From: an uncultured Selenomonadaceae bacterium
GTDB taxonomy: Bacteria; Bacillota; Negativicutes; Selenomonadales; Selenomonadaceae
NCBI GenBank assembly: GCA_905234175.1
Contig: CAJOGX010000001.1
Location: 62,001 to 126,000 of the forward strand
Direction of reading: 5' to 3'
DNA length: 64,000 nucleotides
The first letter of the stretch is position 1. Every line of letters begins with the position of its first letter. The translations under genes were made by a program, and so were the position numbers. The notes beneath the pieces were generated by a model. The model was not told where the DNA came from. It saw only the letters and a program-made list of their open reading frames with translations, and ran no database searches. This document shows, piece after piece, positions 42,054-49,965 of the stretch.

Positions 42054-43721
42054 TTAATCTTCCTCCTTCTTCATGGAAATCAGCGGGAGAACGAGCTCTT
42101 CGCCCTTGTAGCGCCAGCCTGGGTACTTGAGGACGCCTTCGTTTAGTCCCTCCACAATTTCCTTTTCGTTCACGGAATAGTTTACATTTGCGTCGTCGGA
42201 CGTGAACTTGATTTTCCTGCCGAGCTTTTTGGTTTCGCAGGGGGTAATTCCGAGGTTGTTGAAAATGAACAGCAGGTTTTGAATCGCGGTTCTGACTTTT
42301 TCGGGGGAAATTTCGCTGGCGCCGAGGTGCATGAGGAAAAGTTCGTTAAGCGGAGCGCCGTATTTGCCGTCGCACAGTCCCTGAAAAATTTCGCGCAGAG
42401 CCTTGGAGTACTGCGAAAAATCGCTGCGGAAATCCTGCGACTTCAGACTTTCGTAATAGGCGAGGTCGCGCTGCAGGTTGTAAATTTCGGAATCCTTCTG
42501 CGCGATAATCATTTCGTATTTTTTGGCGGCCTTGTCGAGTTCACTTTCAACGTTCTGATCCGTGCGAATGCGCGCCTTGCCGTTGGCGTTGCTCTTATCG
42601 CGGCGGGCAATTTCCTCCAGCAGAATGTCGTTGAGGTACAAAAGTTCCGGCTTGTAGGGCGTGAGTTCGCTTTGAAAGTTCAGGCGGAAATTTTCACTGC
42701 GCTCTAAAAGATATTCGCGCGTAATTTTTTTCCGGCTGTCCGCGAAGAAATTTTGAATGTTGCGCGAAAGCTGATTGGTCTGGTGAATGACTTTTTCGCG
42801 CAGGTCGTCGGGATTGGTGGCGCCGTTAGCAAGGGCGATTTTGACGTTGGCGGAGGCCAGCAGGTCGAACAAAACTTTTTCGTCGCGAATCGCGCTGACT
42901 TTGTTTCCGAAAACGACTATGCAGATATTTTTTTTCTGGCGGGCGTACTCTTTAACTTCGTCGCAGTAGGCGTACTGGGGAAATTTCTCGCTCCAGCCGG
43001 CTTCGAGGCTGTCGAAAAAGTCGAGGAACTCGCCGTTGGTAATTTGAATTTCAATCAGCGCGTCGAGTTTGAGCTTGAAAATAATTCTGTCGGTTTGCGG
43101 GACGGATAATTTTTCACAGAGGCGAAGGAAAATATCGCGGCGTTCGAGTTCGCGTTCGGAGCGGCGTCGGGCGTTGCCGGAAGATTTCTGGCGTTTGAGC
43201 GCGTCTTTAACGACGGTATCAACCAGCGTCAGAAAAGGTTCCTCGAACTTTTTGAGCAGCGCCGAAAAAGCATTGTAATCGTTTTCGCTGAGCCCCTGCA
43301 CGTAGCGGCGGTGGAAGCGGTCAATTTCGCGGGCAGTTTCATTTTCCATTTCGATATCGGAAAAATTACAGCGGTCAAGGCTGGCGTTGCGCATTTTCAC
43401 TTCGTCGACCGCCGAGAAATACGAATCCGCCAGATAAATCTGCTCCATAATCACACAGCTGGCGAGGAGCTCGATGAAAAATTTTCTGGCGCGAATTTTT
43501 TCCGGCGCGTTCGGGAAAATGTACTCAGAAATTCGCCGGTACTCCCTGCCAAATTCTGCAAGCTCGCCGAGGCGTTTGGCGTCCCCGTAAAGTTCCACGA
43601 TGTAATAATCGCGCTGCTGCCCGTACGAAAAATCTCGCCGCACAAGTACGCCGCCAGTCAGGTGAAAGAGCAAATCCACTTTCAAGCGGTTAAGTCCTGT
43701 CAAAGCAAATTGGCTGTCCAA
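42054..43721 (-). CDS. Large protein with GrpE-like C-terminus, putative exchange factor
   Basis: A 555-residue soluble protein. The first about 380 residues are mostly helical and of unknown fold. A coiled coil spans about 385-440. The last about 100 residues follow the GrpE pattern: a helical pair, then FNNLGITPCETKKLG, and the closing hairpin GWRYKGEELVLPLISMKK, matching the 'GY..g..lRPA.V.V' end of GrpE. GrpE proteins release ADP from Hsp70, and the next gene encodes an Hsp70. TTG 43721 has GGGGGTG 7 nt upstream. The GrpE link is my reading of a weak pattern. Confidence 0.6.
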   Translation of the reverse strand: MDSQFALTGLNRLKVDLLFHLTGGVLVRRDFSYGQQRDYYIVELYGDAKRLGELAEFGREYRRISEYIFPNAPEKIRARKFFIELLASCVIMEQIYLADSYFSAVDEVKMRNASLDRCNFSDIEMENETAREIDRFHRRYVQGLSENDYNAFSALLKKFEEPFLTLVDTVVKDALKRQKSSGNARRRSERELERRDIFLRLCEKLSVPQTDRIIFKLKLDALIEIQITNGEFLDFFDSLEAGWSEKFPQYAYCDEVKEYARQKKNICIVVFGNKVSAIRDEKVLFDLLASANVKIALANGATNPDDLREKVIHQTNQLSRNIQNFFADSRKKITREYLLERSENFRLNFQSELTPYKPELLYLNDILLEEIARRDKSNANGKARIRTDQNVESELDKAAKKYEMIIAQKDSEIYNLQRDLAYYESLKSQDFRSDFSQYSKALREIFQGLCDGKYGAPLNELFLMHLGASEISPEKVRTAIQNLLFIFNNLGITPCETKKLGRKIKFTSDDANVNYSVNEKEIVEGLNEGVLKYPGWRYKGEELVLPLISMKKEED

Positions 43722-43765
43722 TTTTGAGCACCCCCATAACAAATATCCAGACGCACGATTTTTTA

Positions 43766-43794
43766 ATTATAATCAGCAAAAATTTTGGCGTCAA
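43766..43794 (-). promoter_or_regulatory. Promoter of the Hsp70-like operon
   Basis: Minus strand TTGACG (43789-43794), 17-bp spacer, TATAAT (43766-43771). A near-consensus housekeeping promoter; no CIRCE or other heat-shock operator is visible. Confidence 0.8.
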
Positions 43795-43795
43795 C

Positions 43796-43825
43796 TTGAA
43801 AAACAATCCCGCCCGCGTTTATAAT
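43796..43825 (+). promoter_or_regulatory. galU promoter
   Basis: TTGAAA (43796-43801), 18-bp spacer, TATAAT (43820-43825), divergent from the Hsp70-operon promoter. Confidence 0.75.
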
Positions 43826-43859
43826 AATTGGGAAAAATTTTCACGGGCGGGTGAAGTTT

Positions 43860-44750
43860 ATGAAATTGCGAAAAGCGGTGATACCGGCGGCGGGGCTCGG
43901 AACCAGATTTTTACCGGCGACGAAGGCTCAGCCTAAGGAAATGCTGCCAATCGTCGACAAGCCGACAATCCAGTACATAATCGAGGAAGCGGCGTCGGCG
44001 GGCGTCGAAGATATAGTAATAGTCACGGGCAGGAGCAAGCGCTCAATCGAGGATCATTTCGACCGGTCAATCGAACTGGAAATGGAGCTGGAAAAGGCGG
44101 GAAAATCCGACTGGCTGGCGATGGTCAAATCAATTTCGGAAATTGCGAACATACATTTCATTCGGCAGAAACAGCCGCTGGGTCTGGGGCACGCGGTATT
44201 GACGGCGAGCCATTTCATTGGCGACGAGCCGTTCGCGGTACTTTTGGGCGACGACGTTGTAGTTTCCAAAAAGCCGGTACTTCAGCAAATGGTTGAGGTT
44301 TTCAACGAGTACAAGACTTCGATTTTGGGCGTGCAGGAAGTTTCGCCGGAAGTCGTGCACCGCTACGGAATTGTTGACTGCCGCCACGTGGACGACGACG
44401 TTTACAAAGTTCGCGATTTGGTTGAGAAGCCGCAAAAAGAAAATGCGCCAGGCAATATCGCGATTCTGGGGCGATACATTCTGACGCCGACAATTTTCAG
44501 TTATCTTGAGAATCAGACGCCAGGCGCGAACGGCGAAATTCAGCTGACGGATTCTCTCAAGCGGCTCGCCAAAGATGAGGCGATGTACGCTTATGTTTTC
44601 AAGGGGCACCGCTACGATGTCGGCACGAAAATTGGATTTCTGCAGGCGAATATTGAATTTGCATTGCGAAACCCCGAGGTCGCCGACGATTTGAAAAATT
44701 ATTTGAACGAGTTACATGAAAATATGGAGCAAATGCTGGCTTACGACTGA
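43860..44750 (+). CDS. galU: UTP-glucose-1-phosphate uridylyltransferase
   Basis: Makes UDP-glucose for surface glycans. The 296-residue nucleotidyltransferase begins KAVIPAAGLGTRFLPATKA (about 5-23), with KEMLPIVDKP next. The uridine-site motif LLGDDVV is near 126, and VEKPQKENAP near 190 supplies the catalytic Lys. ATG 43860 is chosen over the in-frame GTG at 43851 because GGCGGGTGA lies in between. It overlaps the convergent phosphatase gene by 10 nt. Confidence 0.95.
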   Translation: MKLRKAVIPAAGLGTRFLPATKAQPKEMLPIVDKPTIQYIIEEAASAGVEDIVIVTGRSKRSIEDHFDRSIELEMELEKAGKSDWLAMVKSISEIANIHFIRQKQPLGLGHAVLTASHFIGDEPFAVLLGDDVVVSKKPVLQQMVEVFNEYKTSILGVQEVSPEVVHRYGIVDCRHVDDDVYKVRDLVEKPQKENAPGNIAILGRYILTPTIFSYLENQTPGANGEIQLTDSLKRLAKDEAMYAYVFKGHRYDVGTKIGFLQANIEFALRNPEVADDLKNYLNELHENMEQMLAYD

Positions 44751-45202
44751 GCCAATTTTTTGAGCAGTTCAGCGCAGGCGCGGGAAACGTCGCGGTAGGT
44801 TGCGGTGTAGTCGTCGGTAATGTAGGGGTCGTCAACGTCGCGATGTTCGCCGGCGAAATCCATCATGAGAAAAATTTTGCCGTCGGGGTCGCCGCCGGAA
44901 ATCTGTTTGAGGTCGCGGACATTCATTTTGTCCATGCCGATAACGTAATCGCAGTTTTGATAATTCGCGCGGGTGAACTGTCTGGACATGCGGAACTCGA
45001 AAGGAACGCCGTGGATTTTGAGTTCGTAGCAGGTGCCGGAGGAAACTGGCGTGCCAGCGCACGGGTGACAGCCGGAAGATTCGACGGAAATTTTATCGCT
45101 GAGACCTGCCTGCGCGACGAGATTTTTCATGACGAACTCAGCCATAGGCGAGCGGCAGATATTTCCGAGGCAGACGAAATTAATTTTCAGCAGGGTGCTC
45201 AC
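44741..45202 (-). CDS. Low-molecular-weight protein tyrosine phosphatase
   Basis: A 153-residue LMW-PTP. The CX5R signature is CLGNICRS (residues 11-18), and the general-acid Asp is in DDPYITDD near 124. Bacterial members dephosphorylate tyrosine kinases and enzymes of exopolysaccharide synthesis, so its place beside galU is suggestive; no bacterial tyrosine kinase gene is seen here. Start is probably GTG 45202, inside the end of the upstream gene (23-nt overlap). Confidence 0.93.
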   Translation of the reverse strand: MSTLLKINFVCLGNICRSPMAEFVMKNLVAQAGLSDKISVESSGCHPCAGTPVSSGTCYELKIHGVPFEFRMSRQFTRANYQNCDYVIGMDKMNVRDLKQISGGDPDGKIFLMMDFAGEHRDVDDPYITDDYTATYRDVSRACAELLKKLAQS

Positions 45203-46214
45203 CGCCAGTCATTCTGCGAAGGAGAATTTCAACTTCGGATTTGAGCGCCTGCGACTGCCGCTGGTGATCTTCAGCGATTTTGAGCGTCGACGCCCGCTTA
45301 TCTTCGAGCCACTTCGCGTAATCGTCGGCGTAATTAATTTCGAGGTCGCAGATTTTCAGATAAAGATTGTGCAGGGTTTCAGCGGGCTTAGGCGCAGAAA
45401 TGCCGAAAAGTTCCTGCTTGCGCGCCTCCCAGTCTTTTTTGTAAACGTCGAGCATGAGCGTGCGAACTTCAGCGCGAACGCTGTCCTGTTTGAGCGCGTC
45501 GAACGCCGCAAGTTTTGAATATTGCTGTTCCGCTTCGAGGATTGTGGCGTCGTGGCGGCTGATAATTTCGTTGGTCTTTTCAAGGTAGCTGTCGAGCTGC
45601 GTGCGGCGAATTTCGGTGAGCGTGTTGACAAACTCCTGGAAATTTTTCAGACGGACGATTTTCCAGTCGCCGTTGTCTCCGCGCGAAAGTTCGGTTTCCA
45701 AAATAAATTCGCGTGGGAGTTCAGGCTGATAAATTCTGATTCTGGCGGTAGCTATATTCGCGTTGACGGGGTGCATGTCGATACCGTCGAGCCCGCGATA
45801 AATGATTTTATCGAAGCCGGTGCGCGACAAAAGTTCCTGAACTCCGGCATTTTTCTGCGCGTTGAAGTCGCCGGTCGCCACGTACGAATCGATAGCGTCT
45901 TTCAAACTGGCGAGCAGCGGCGTCTTCAAAATCTCGGTGAAGTCTTTCAGCGCGTCTTTTGTATCTTCATTAAAAACGCGCTCGGAATCCGTCAGCCCGT
46001 CGATTAAACTGCCGTAGCTGTCGTTCAGCACCCTATCCACGTCGACAAAGCGGTAAAAATATTCCCTGTCGTGGTTGGCGATAGCCTGTTCGGCGAGCTG
46101 CACGGCGTATTCGGGCTTGCTCTTGTCGATACTGGAATACCAGTACGCGCCCCCGCCGATTAAAATTACAGCGGCGCAAATTCCCGCGCCAATTCTCAAT
46201 TTTTTTATATTCAA
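45180..46214 (-). CDS. Membrane-anchored protein, DUF2939-like
   Basis: A 344-residue protein with one N-terminal membrane helix (about 8-25, IGAGICAAVILIGGGAYWY) and a large part outside the cytoplasm. The segment YAVQLAEQAIANHDREYFYR then FVDVDRVLNDSYGSLI (about 36-70) resembles the DUF2939 pattern (paired 'A...HD...F...VD'). A helical, Glu/Lys-rich C-terminal third follows (about 215-344). Function unknown. TTG 46214 is chosen for AAGGAGAG 6-7 nt upstream; the frame upstream of it lacks a ribosome site. Confidence 0.7.
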   Translation of the reverse strand: MNIKKLRIGAGICAAVILIGGGAYWYSSIDKSKPEYAVQLAEQAIANHDREYFYRFVDVDRVLNDSYGSLIDGLTDSERVFNEDTKDALKDFTEILKTPLLASLKDAIDSYVATGDFNAQKNAGVQELLSRTGFDKIIYRGLDGIDMHPVNANIATARIRIYQPELPREFILETELSRGDNGDWKIVRLKNFQEFVNTLTEIRRTQLDSYLEKTNEIISRHDATILEAEQQYSKLAAFDALKQDSVRAEVRTLMLDVYKKDWEARKQELFGISAPKPAETLHNLYLKICDLEINYADDYAKWLEDKRASTLKIAEDHQRQSQALKSEVEILLRRMTGGEHPAEN

Positions 46215-46312
46215 TGGAAACTCTCCTTTGACGAAATTACTGCTGAAATATTCGGCGGGCGGAAAGTTATTCCTGCATTGAGCGCGCTGTCCACTGAAGC
46301 TGATGAACCGCG

Positions 46313-46343
46313 AAAAAAAGCCGGAAGCCCGAAAGCCTCCGAC
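46313..46343 (-). terminator. Terminator after the HPr-like gene
   Basis: Minus strand GTCGGAGGC pairs with GCTTCCGGC (46320-46343, nine pairs including two wobbles), followed by seven T (46313-46319). It separates the HPr-like gene from the DUF2939-like gene. Confidence 0.8.
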
Positions 46344-46370
46344 TGCACAGGTTCCGATATTCAAACTGAA

Positions 46371-46727
46371 TCAGCTGTCGAGATTTTCCTCGCCGCTGAT
46401 AATTTTTGAAACTCTGCCAAACGCCTCCTTGTTGTTCACACCACGAATCGTGAGCACCAAACTTTTTTCAGGCATAATACCGAGATTGACCAGCGACAAA
46501 ATGCTGGACGTGTCACCGACCTTCGAGCCGGACGCAATTTCAATCACGCAGCCGGTTTCCTCAGCCGCCTTGACGATAAGCGCACACTCGCGAAAGCAAA
46601 GCTTGTTCTTCGCAACCAGAATGAATGAAACAACAGCGGGGCGATTTTCTGCGACTTTTTCAGCCAAAGACCTCGCCTCCTCGCGGGTAGATATATTTTT
46701 ACGATTTGTTTTATATGCAAATTTCAT
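46371..46727 (-). CDS. HPr-like protein with Cys in place of the phospho-His
   Basis: A 118-residue protein whose residues 29-118 align without gaps to HPr. Where HPr has His15-Ala-Arg-Pro-Ala, this protein has C44-F-R-E-C, so the PTS phosphorylation site is lost although Arg46 remains. The regulatory Ser46 position is kept: S75 in GDTSSILSLVNLGI. An extra 28 residues precede the HPr fold. B. subtilis Crh is a precedent for an HPr relative that has lost His15 but keeps Ser46 and acts with CcpA. ATG 46727 has GGAGAA 7-8 nt upstream. It has its own promoter and terminator. Confidence 0.75.
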   Translation of the reverse strand: MKFAYKTNRKNISTREEARSLAEKVAENRPAVVSFILVAKNKLCFRECALIVKAAEETGCVIEIASGSKVGDTSSILSLVNLGIMPEKSLVLTIRGVNNKEAFGRVSKIISGEENLDS

Positions 46728-46748
46728 TTTGAATTTCTCCTCTCGAAA

Positions 46749-46784
46749 ACATTGTCCGGTGTCAGTTTCGGCGCCCGATAATGT
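46749..46784 (-). promoter_or_regulatory. Leader hairpin in the HPr-like 5' UTR
   Basis: The two 15-nt arms 46749-46763 and 46770-46784 (ACATTGTCCGG... with ...CGATAATGT) pair with one mismatch and three wobbles around a 6-nt loop. It is located between the promoter and the ribosome site of the HPr-like gene and may control its translation. Confidence 0.4.
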
Positions 46785-46813
46785 TCGCGTCAACTTCCCT
46801 GTCGACGTTTTGA

Positions 46814-46842
46814 ATTTTAGCACGGATTTTGATTCTGCGCAA
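46814..46842 (-). promoter_or_regulatory. Promoter of the HPr-like gene
   Basis: Minus strand TTGCGC (46837-46842), 17-bp spacer, TAAAAT (46814-46819). It leaves a leader of about 80 nt. Confidence 0.6.
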
Positions 46843-46930
46843 GCAGAAATTGTTATTGTTTGAAGAAAAATTTAATCGGATTTCGCCGGATTTTCCCGCC
46901 TTTTTTCAGATTAAGCTCAAATTCCCGTGC

Positions 46931-46959
46931 TTGACGTTGGATTTTGCAGGAAATATAAT
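46931..46959 (+). promoter_or_regulatory. Promoter of the flhB-like/dapF/remA/gmk/rpoZ/coaBC operon
   Basis: TTGACG (46931-46936), 17-bp spacer, TATAAT (46954-46959). The downstream genes up to 51161 have gaps of 0-12 nt or overlaps, so this probably drives all seven. Confidence 0.85.
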
Positions 46960-46996
46960 ATGCGGAGTTACTTAGAAAATTTAGGACGGAGCGGCA

Positions 46997-47335
46997 ATGG
47001 ACGAAGAATTTCTTTCGGAAGAGGAGCGGATAGCCAGGCAGAAAGCGGTTGCGCTGAAGTATGACCTGCTACAGGACGCCGCGCCGCGCGTTATCGCAAA
47101 GGGCAAAGGGCACGTCGCTGAGCACATTTTGGCCGCCGCCCAGAAAAATTCCATTCCCGTTTACCAGAATAAAACGCTCGTCAATATGCTCATGGCGCTG
47201 GAAATCGACCGCGAAATTCCGCCCGACCTGTACAAGGCTATCGCCGAAGTCATGGCGTACGTTTACAAGATGGACAAGGACAGGGAACGCGCCAACGCCG
47301 CGCGAAATCTCAACGCCGGCCGCCCGCTCATTTAG
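46997..47335 (+). CDS. Stand-alone FlhB C-terminal domain protein
   Basis: A 112-residue cytoplasmic protein matching the C-terminal domain of the flagellar/type III export gate protein FlhB: AKGKGHVAEHILAAAQKN near residue 34, IPVYQNKTLVNMLM near 53, then IPPDLYKAIAEVMAYVYKMD near 75. The self-cleaving NPTH site and the membrane part are absent. Such FlhB-tail proteins (YlqH in B. subtilis) occur widely with unclear function. No flagellar genes are near. Confidence 0.85.
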   Translation: MDEEFLSEEERIARQKAVALKYDLLQDAAPRVIAKGKGHVAEHILAAAQKNSIPVYQNKTLVNMLMALEIDREIPPDLYKAIAEVMAYVYKMDKDRERANAARNLNAGRPLI

Positions 47336-47347
47336 GAAGTGAACGCC

Positions 47348-48022
47348 GTGCCGATTTTCAACGCGCCAATCCTCGAAATTTCCGCCGCCGAAACTCGTCG
47401 CTACGCCGGTCTGAAAAATTCCGCCAGCTTCGACGAAAAACAAATCGCTGACGCCTGCGAAACCGCGCTGCTGCTGCTGGAAGTGCGCGGCGTCTGGAAA
47501 ATTTACGACTACGACTGCACAAGCCGCGCCGTCAAATCTGAACCGGCTTTTTTTATTGAAGGCGCCTCGATTGCCAATCACCTTGCCGGATGCGAAAAAG
47601 TTGCGTGTCTGGCGGTTACCGTCGGCGAAAACGTTGAGCGCGAAGTCACCAGAAATTTCAGCGCTGGGAATTACGTTGCCTCGGTGCTGCTGGACGCCGC
47701 CGCTACTGCCGCCGTTGAGCAGGCCGCTGACGCTCTCGAAAAAATTATCGCCCGCGAAGCCGCTAAGCAAAGTTTAAAAATGCGCTGGCGGTTCAGCCCA
47801 GGCTACGGCGACTGGAAACTCGATAATCAGCGCGAATTTTTTAAGCTGACCGGCGCCGAGGAAATTGGCATGCGCCTCAGTTCCGCGCTCATGCTCATTC
47901 CCAGAAAATCCGTCACCGCTATCGTCGGGCTCGAAAGAGTTACCTCCAACGAAAAAATTCACCGCGCGAAAAAGTCCTGCGCGACCTGCAGTAAACTCGA
48001 CTGCCCCGCGCGAATTGTTTAA
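47348..48022 (+). CDS. Stand-alone MetH activation (SAM-binding) domain protein
   Basis: A 224-residue protein resembling the C-terminal reactivation domain of cobalamin-dependent methionine synthase. RFSPGYGDWKL near 155 binds SAM in MetH, and the tail IPRKSVTAIVGLERV fits too. A cysteine cluster, CATCSKLDCPAR, closes the protein. Separate activation proteins work with split MetH enzymes in Negativicutes and Clostridia; the rest of MetH is not in the window. GTG 47348 has AGGAAG 8 nt upstream. Confidence 0.85.
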   Translation: MPIFNAPILEISAAETRRYAGLKNSASFDEKQIADACETALLLLEVRGVWKIYDYDCTSRAVKSEPAFFIEGASIANHLAGCEKVACLAVTVGENVEREVTRNFSAGNYVASVLLDAAATAAVEQAADALEKIIAREAAKQSLKMRWRFSPGYGDWKLDNQREFFKLTGAEEIGMRLSSALMLIPRKSVTAIVGLERVTSNEKIHRAKKSCATCSKLDCPARIV

Positions 48023-48034
48023 GGAGCTGGTATT

Positions 48035-48847
48035 TTGCAGAAATTTGAAAAGTGGCAGGGCTGCGGCAACGACTTCGTGATTTTCGACCGCCGCGAAGAT
48101 AATTTTATCGACGACGCTGAAAAAGTTTCGGCGCTTTGCGACAGACATTTTGGAATTGGCGCGGACGGCGTCATTTACGTTTTACCGAGCGAAATTGCGG
48201 GCGTTCGCATGAGAATTTTCAACGCGGACGGCTCCGAGGCGGAAATGTGCGGCAACGGCATTCGCTGTTTCGCTAAGTTCCTGCTCGGCGAAAATTCCGG
48301 CAGTCTGAGCGTAGAAACCGGCGCCGGTGTGCTGACTGTCGACGTTTCTAAAAATTCCGTGACCGTCGATATGGGCGAGCCGATTCTCAGCGCCGAAAAA
48401 ATTCCCGTGACTGGCTTCGGCAGTTCCCAAATCGTCAGCGAAAATATTTCCGTCGGCGGCAAAACTTTCAAGATGACCTGCGTTTCGATGGGCAATCCGC
48501 ATTGCGTGATTTTTGTCGACGACCTCAGCAAAATTAATCTCGCGCAGATTGGTCCGCAGTTCGAGACGCACAAATTTTTCCCGCGCCGCACCAATACCGA
48601 ATTTGTTCAGGTGACCGGCGAAAATGAACTCAGAATGCGCGTCTGGGAACGCGGGAGCGGAATAACGCTGGCTTGCGGTACGGGCGCCTGTGCGACGGCG
48701 GTTGCGGCGAATTTGAACGGGCTGGCGGGAAAATCTGCTACGGTGCACCTTGACGGCGGCGATTTGCATATTGACTGGCGCGCGAACAACCGCGTTTACA
48801 TGACCGGAGCGGCGGAAAAAATTTTCGCGGGGAATCTTTATGTTTAA
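48035..48847 (+). CDS. dapF: Diaminopimelate epimerase
   Basis: Converts LL- to meso-diaminopimelate for peptidoglycan and lysine. The 270-residue protein starts [15 protein letters not shown]. The two catalytic cysteines are in [11 protein letters not shown] (about 72) and [15 protein letters not shown] (about 213). TTG 48035 follows AAGGAG 8-9 nt upstream. Confidence 0.96.
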   Translation: MQKFEKWQGCGNDFVIFDRREDNFIDDAEKVSALCDRHFGIGADGVIYVLPSEIAGVRMRIFNADGSEAEMCGNGIRCFAKFLLGENSGSLSVETGAGVLTVDVSKNSVTVDMGEPILSAEKIPVTGFGSSQIVSENISVGGKTFKMTCVSMGNPHCVIFVDDLSKINLAQIGPQFETHKFFPRRTNTEFVQVTGENELRMRVWERGSGITLACGTGACATAVAANLNGLAGKSATVHLDGGDLHIDWRANNRVYMTGAAEKIFAGNLYV

Positions 48848-49118
48848 AATGGTGAACGTGGGTTTCGGGAACGTCGTGGCGGCTCAGCGAATCGTGGCGA
48901 TGATAAATCCGGAATCTGCGCCGAGTAAAAGAATCGTGGCTCAGGCGCGCGAACTGGGCAAGCTGATCGATACGACGCACGGCAGACGAACCCGCGCGGT
49001 GATTGTTATGGACAGCGGGCACGTGATTTTATCTTCGCTCCAGCCGCAAACTATCGGCGAGCGCGTCGGCAAGGAAAAGGACGAAAAAATTATCGCTGTC
49101 AAGGAAGTGGAAAATTAA
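48840..49118 (+). CDS. remA: RemA/YlzA (DUF370) regulator
   Basis: A 92-residue DUF370 protein. [18 protein letters not shown] (about 5-22), [20 protein letters not shown] (about 46-65) and QPQTIGER are the family signature. B. subtilis RemA is a DNA-binding activator of biofilm matrix genes that forms arc-shaped oligomers. In other Firmicutes, as here, the gene precedes gmk and rpoZ. It overlaps the end of dapF by 8 nt. Confidence 0.93.
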   Translation: MFKMVNVGFGNVVAAQRIVAMINPESAPSKRIVAQARELGKLIDTTHGRRTRAVIVMDSGHVILSSLQPQTIGERVGKEKDEKIIAVKEVEN

Positions 49119-49733
49119 ATGGAAAAAGGTTTGCTGATTGTGGTTTCGGGCGCCAGCGGCACCGGCAAGGGCACGGTTTGCAAAAAGCTGCTGGCGGATA
49201 TTCCCACGCTCTACTATTCGATTTCCGCGACGACACGGAAGCCGCGCGCTGGCGAAACTGACGGCGTGGAATATTTTTTTCTGACGCGCGAAGAATTTCA
49301 GCGCTGGATTGACGAGGGAAAATTTCTGGAGCACGCGGAAGTTTACGGGAATTTCTACGGCACGCCCGCGCATAAAATTGACGAACGTTTGAATCGCGGC
49401 GAAGATGTTCTGCTGGAAATTGACACTCAGGGCGCGCTAAACGTCATGGCGAAAAAACCCGACGGCGTTTACATTTTCCTTTTGCCGCCCAGTTTGGACG
49501 AGCTCAGAAGCCGCATTAAAAATCGCGGTACCGAGTCGCCGGAAACTTTCGCGCGCCGCTTTAAATCCGCCGTCAACGAAATTACCGTCGGCGAAAAATA
49601 TCAATACGCCGTGGTAAACGACGAAGTTGACGCCGCCGCCGAAAAAATCAAAGCGATTATCGCCGCCGAGCGCTGCAGGGTCAGTCGCAACGCCGCACTT
49701 TTTCAAACTCTGACAAATTCTGAGGAGATGTAA
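49119..49733 (+). CDS. gmk: Guanylate kinase
   Basis: Phosphorylates GMP to GDP. The 204-residue protein has the P-loop SGASGTGKGTVCKKL (about 9-23), SATTRKPRAGETDGVEYFF (about 35-53) with the GMP site, and LLEIDTQGA near 97. The ATG follows the remA stop directly (TAAATG). Confidence 0.97.
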   Translation: MEKGLLIVVSGASGTGKGTVCKKLLADIPTLYYSISATTRKPRAGETDGVEYFFLTREEFQRWIDEGKFLEHAEVYGNFYGTPAHKIDERLNRGEDVLLEIDTQGALNVMAKKPDGVYIFLLPPSLDELRSRIKNRGTESPETFARRFKSAVNEITVGEKYQYAVVNDEVDAAAEKIKAIIAAERCRVSRNAALFQTLTNSEEM

Positions 49734-49737
49734 AATC

Positions 49738-49965
49738 TTGAGCATTTTAATTCCGAGCATGGTAAATCCTTCGACAGACGACATGGTTAAGCGCACGCAC
49801 AGCCGCTACACGCTGGTAATTCTGGCGTCGAAGCGCGCGCGGCAGCTCCTGGCGGGCGAACCGTGCCACGTCGAAAATCCGTCGAACAAATTCGTAACCG
49901 ACGCGATGGAGGAAATTTACGAAGGGAAAATCACGTACGAAATGAATGGGGAATCGCCGTCATGA
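49738..49965 (+). CDS. rpoZ: RNA polymerase omega subunit
   Basis: A 75-residue omega subunit that assists RNA polymerase assembly. SRYTLVILASKRARQLLAGE (about 22-41) and NKFVTDAMEEIYEGKI (about 49-64) are the conserved core. Start is TTG 49738, with GAGGAG at the gmk end. The stop overlaps the coaBC start by 4 nt. Confidence 0.96.
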   Translation: MSILIPSMVNPSTDDMVKRTHSRYTLVILASKRARQLLAGEPCHVENPSNKFVTDAMEEIYEGKITYEMNGESPS

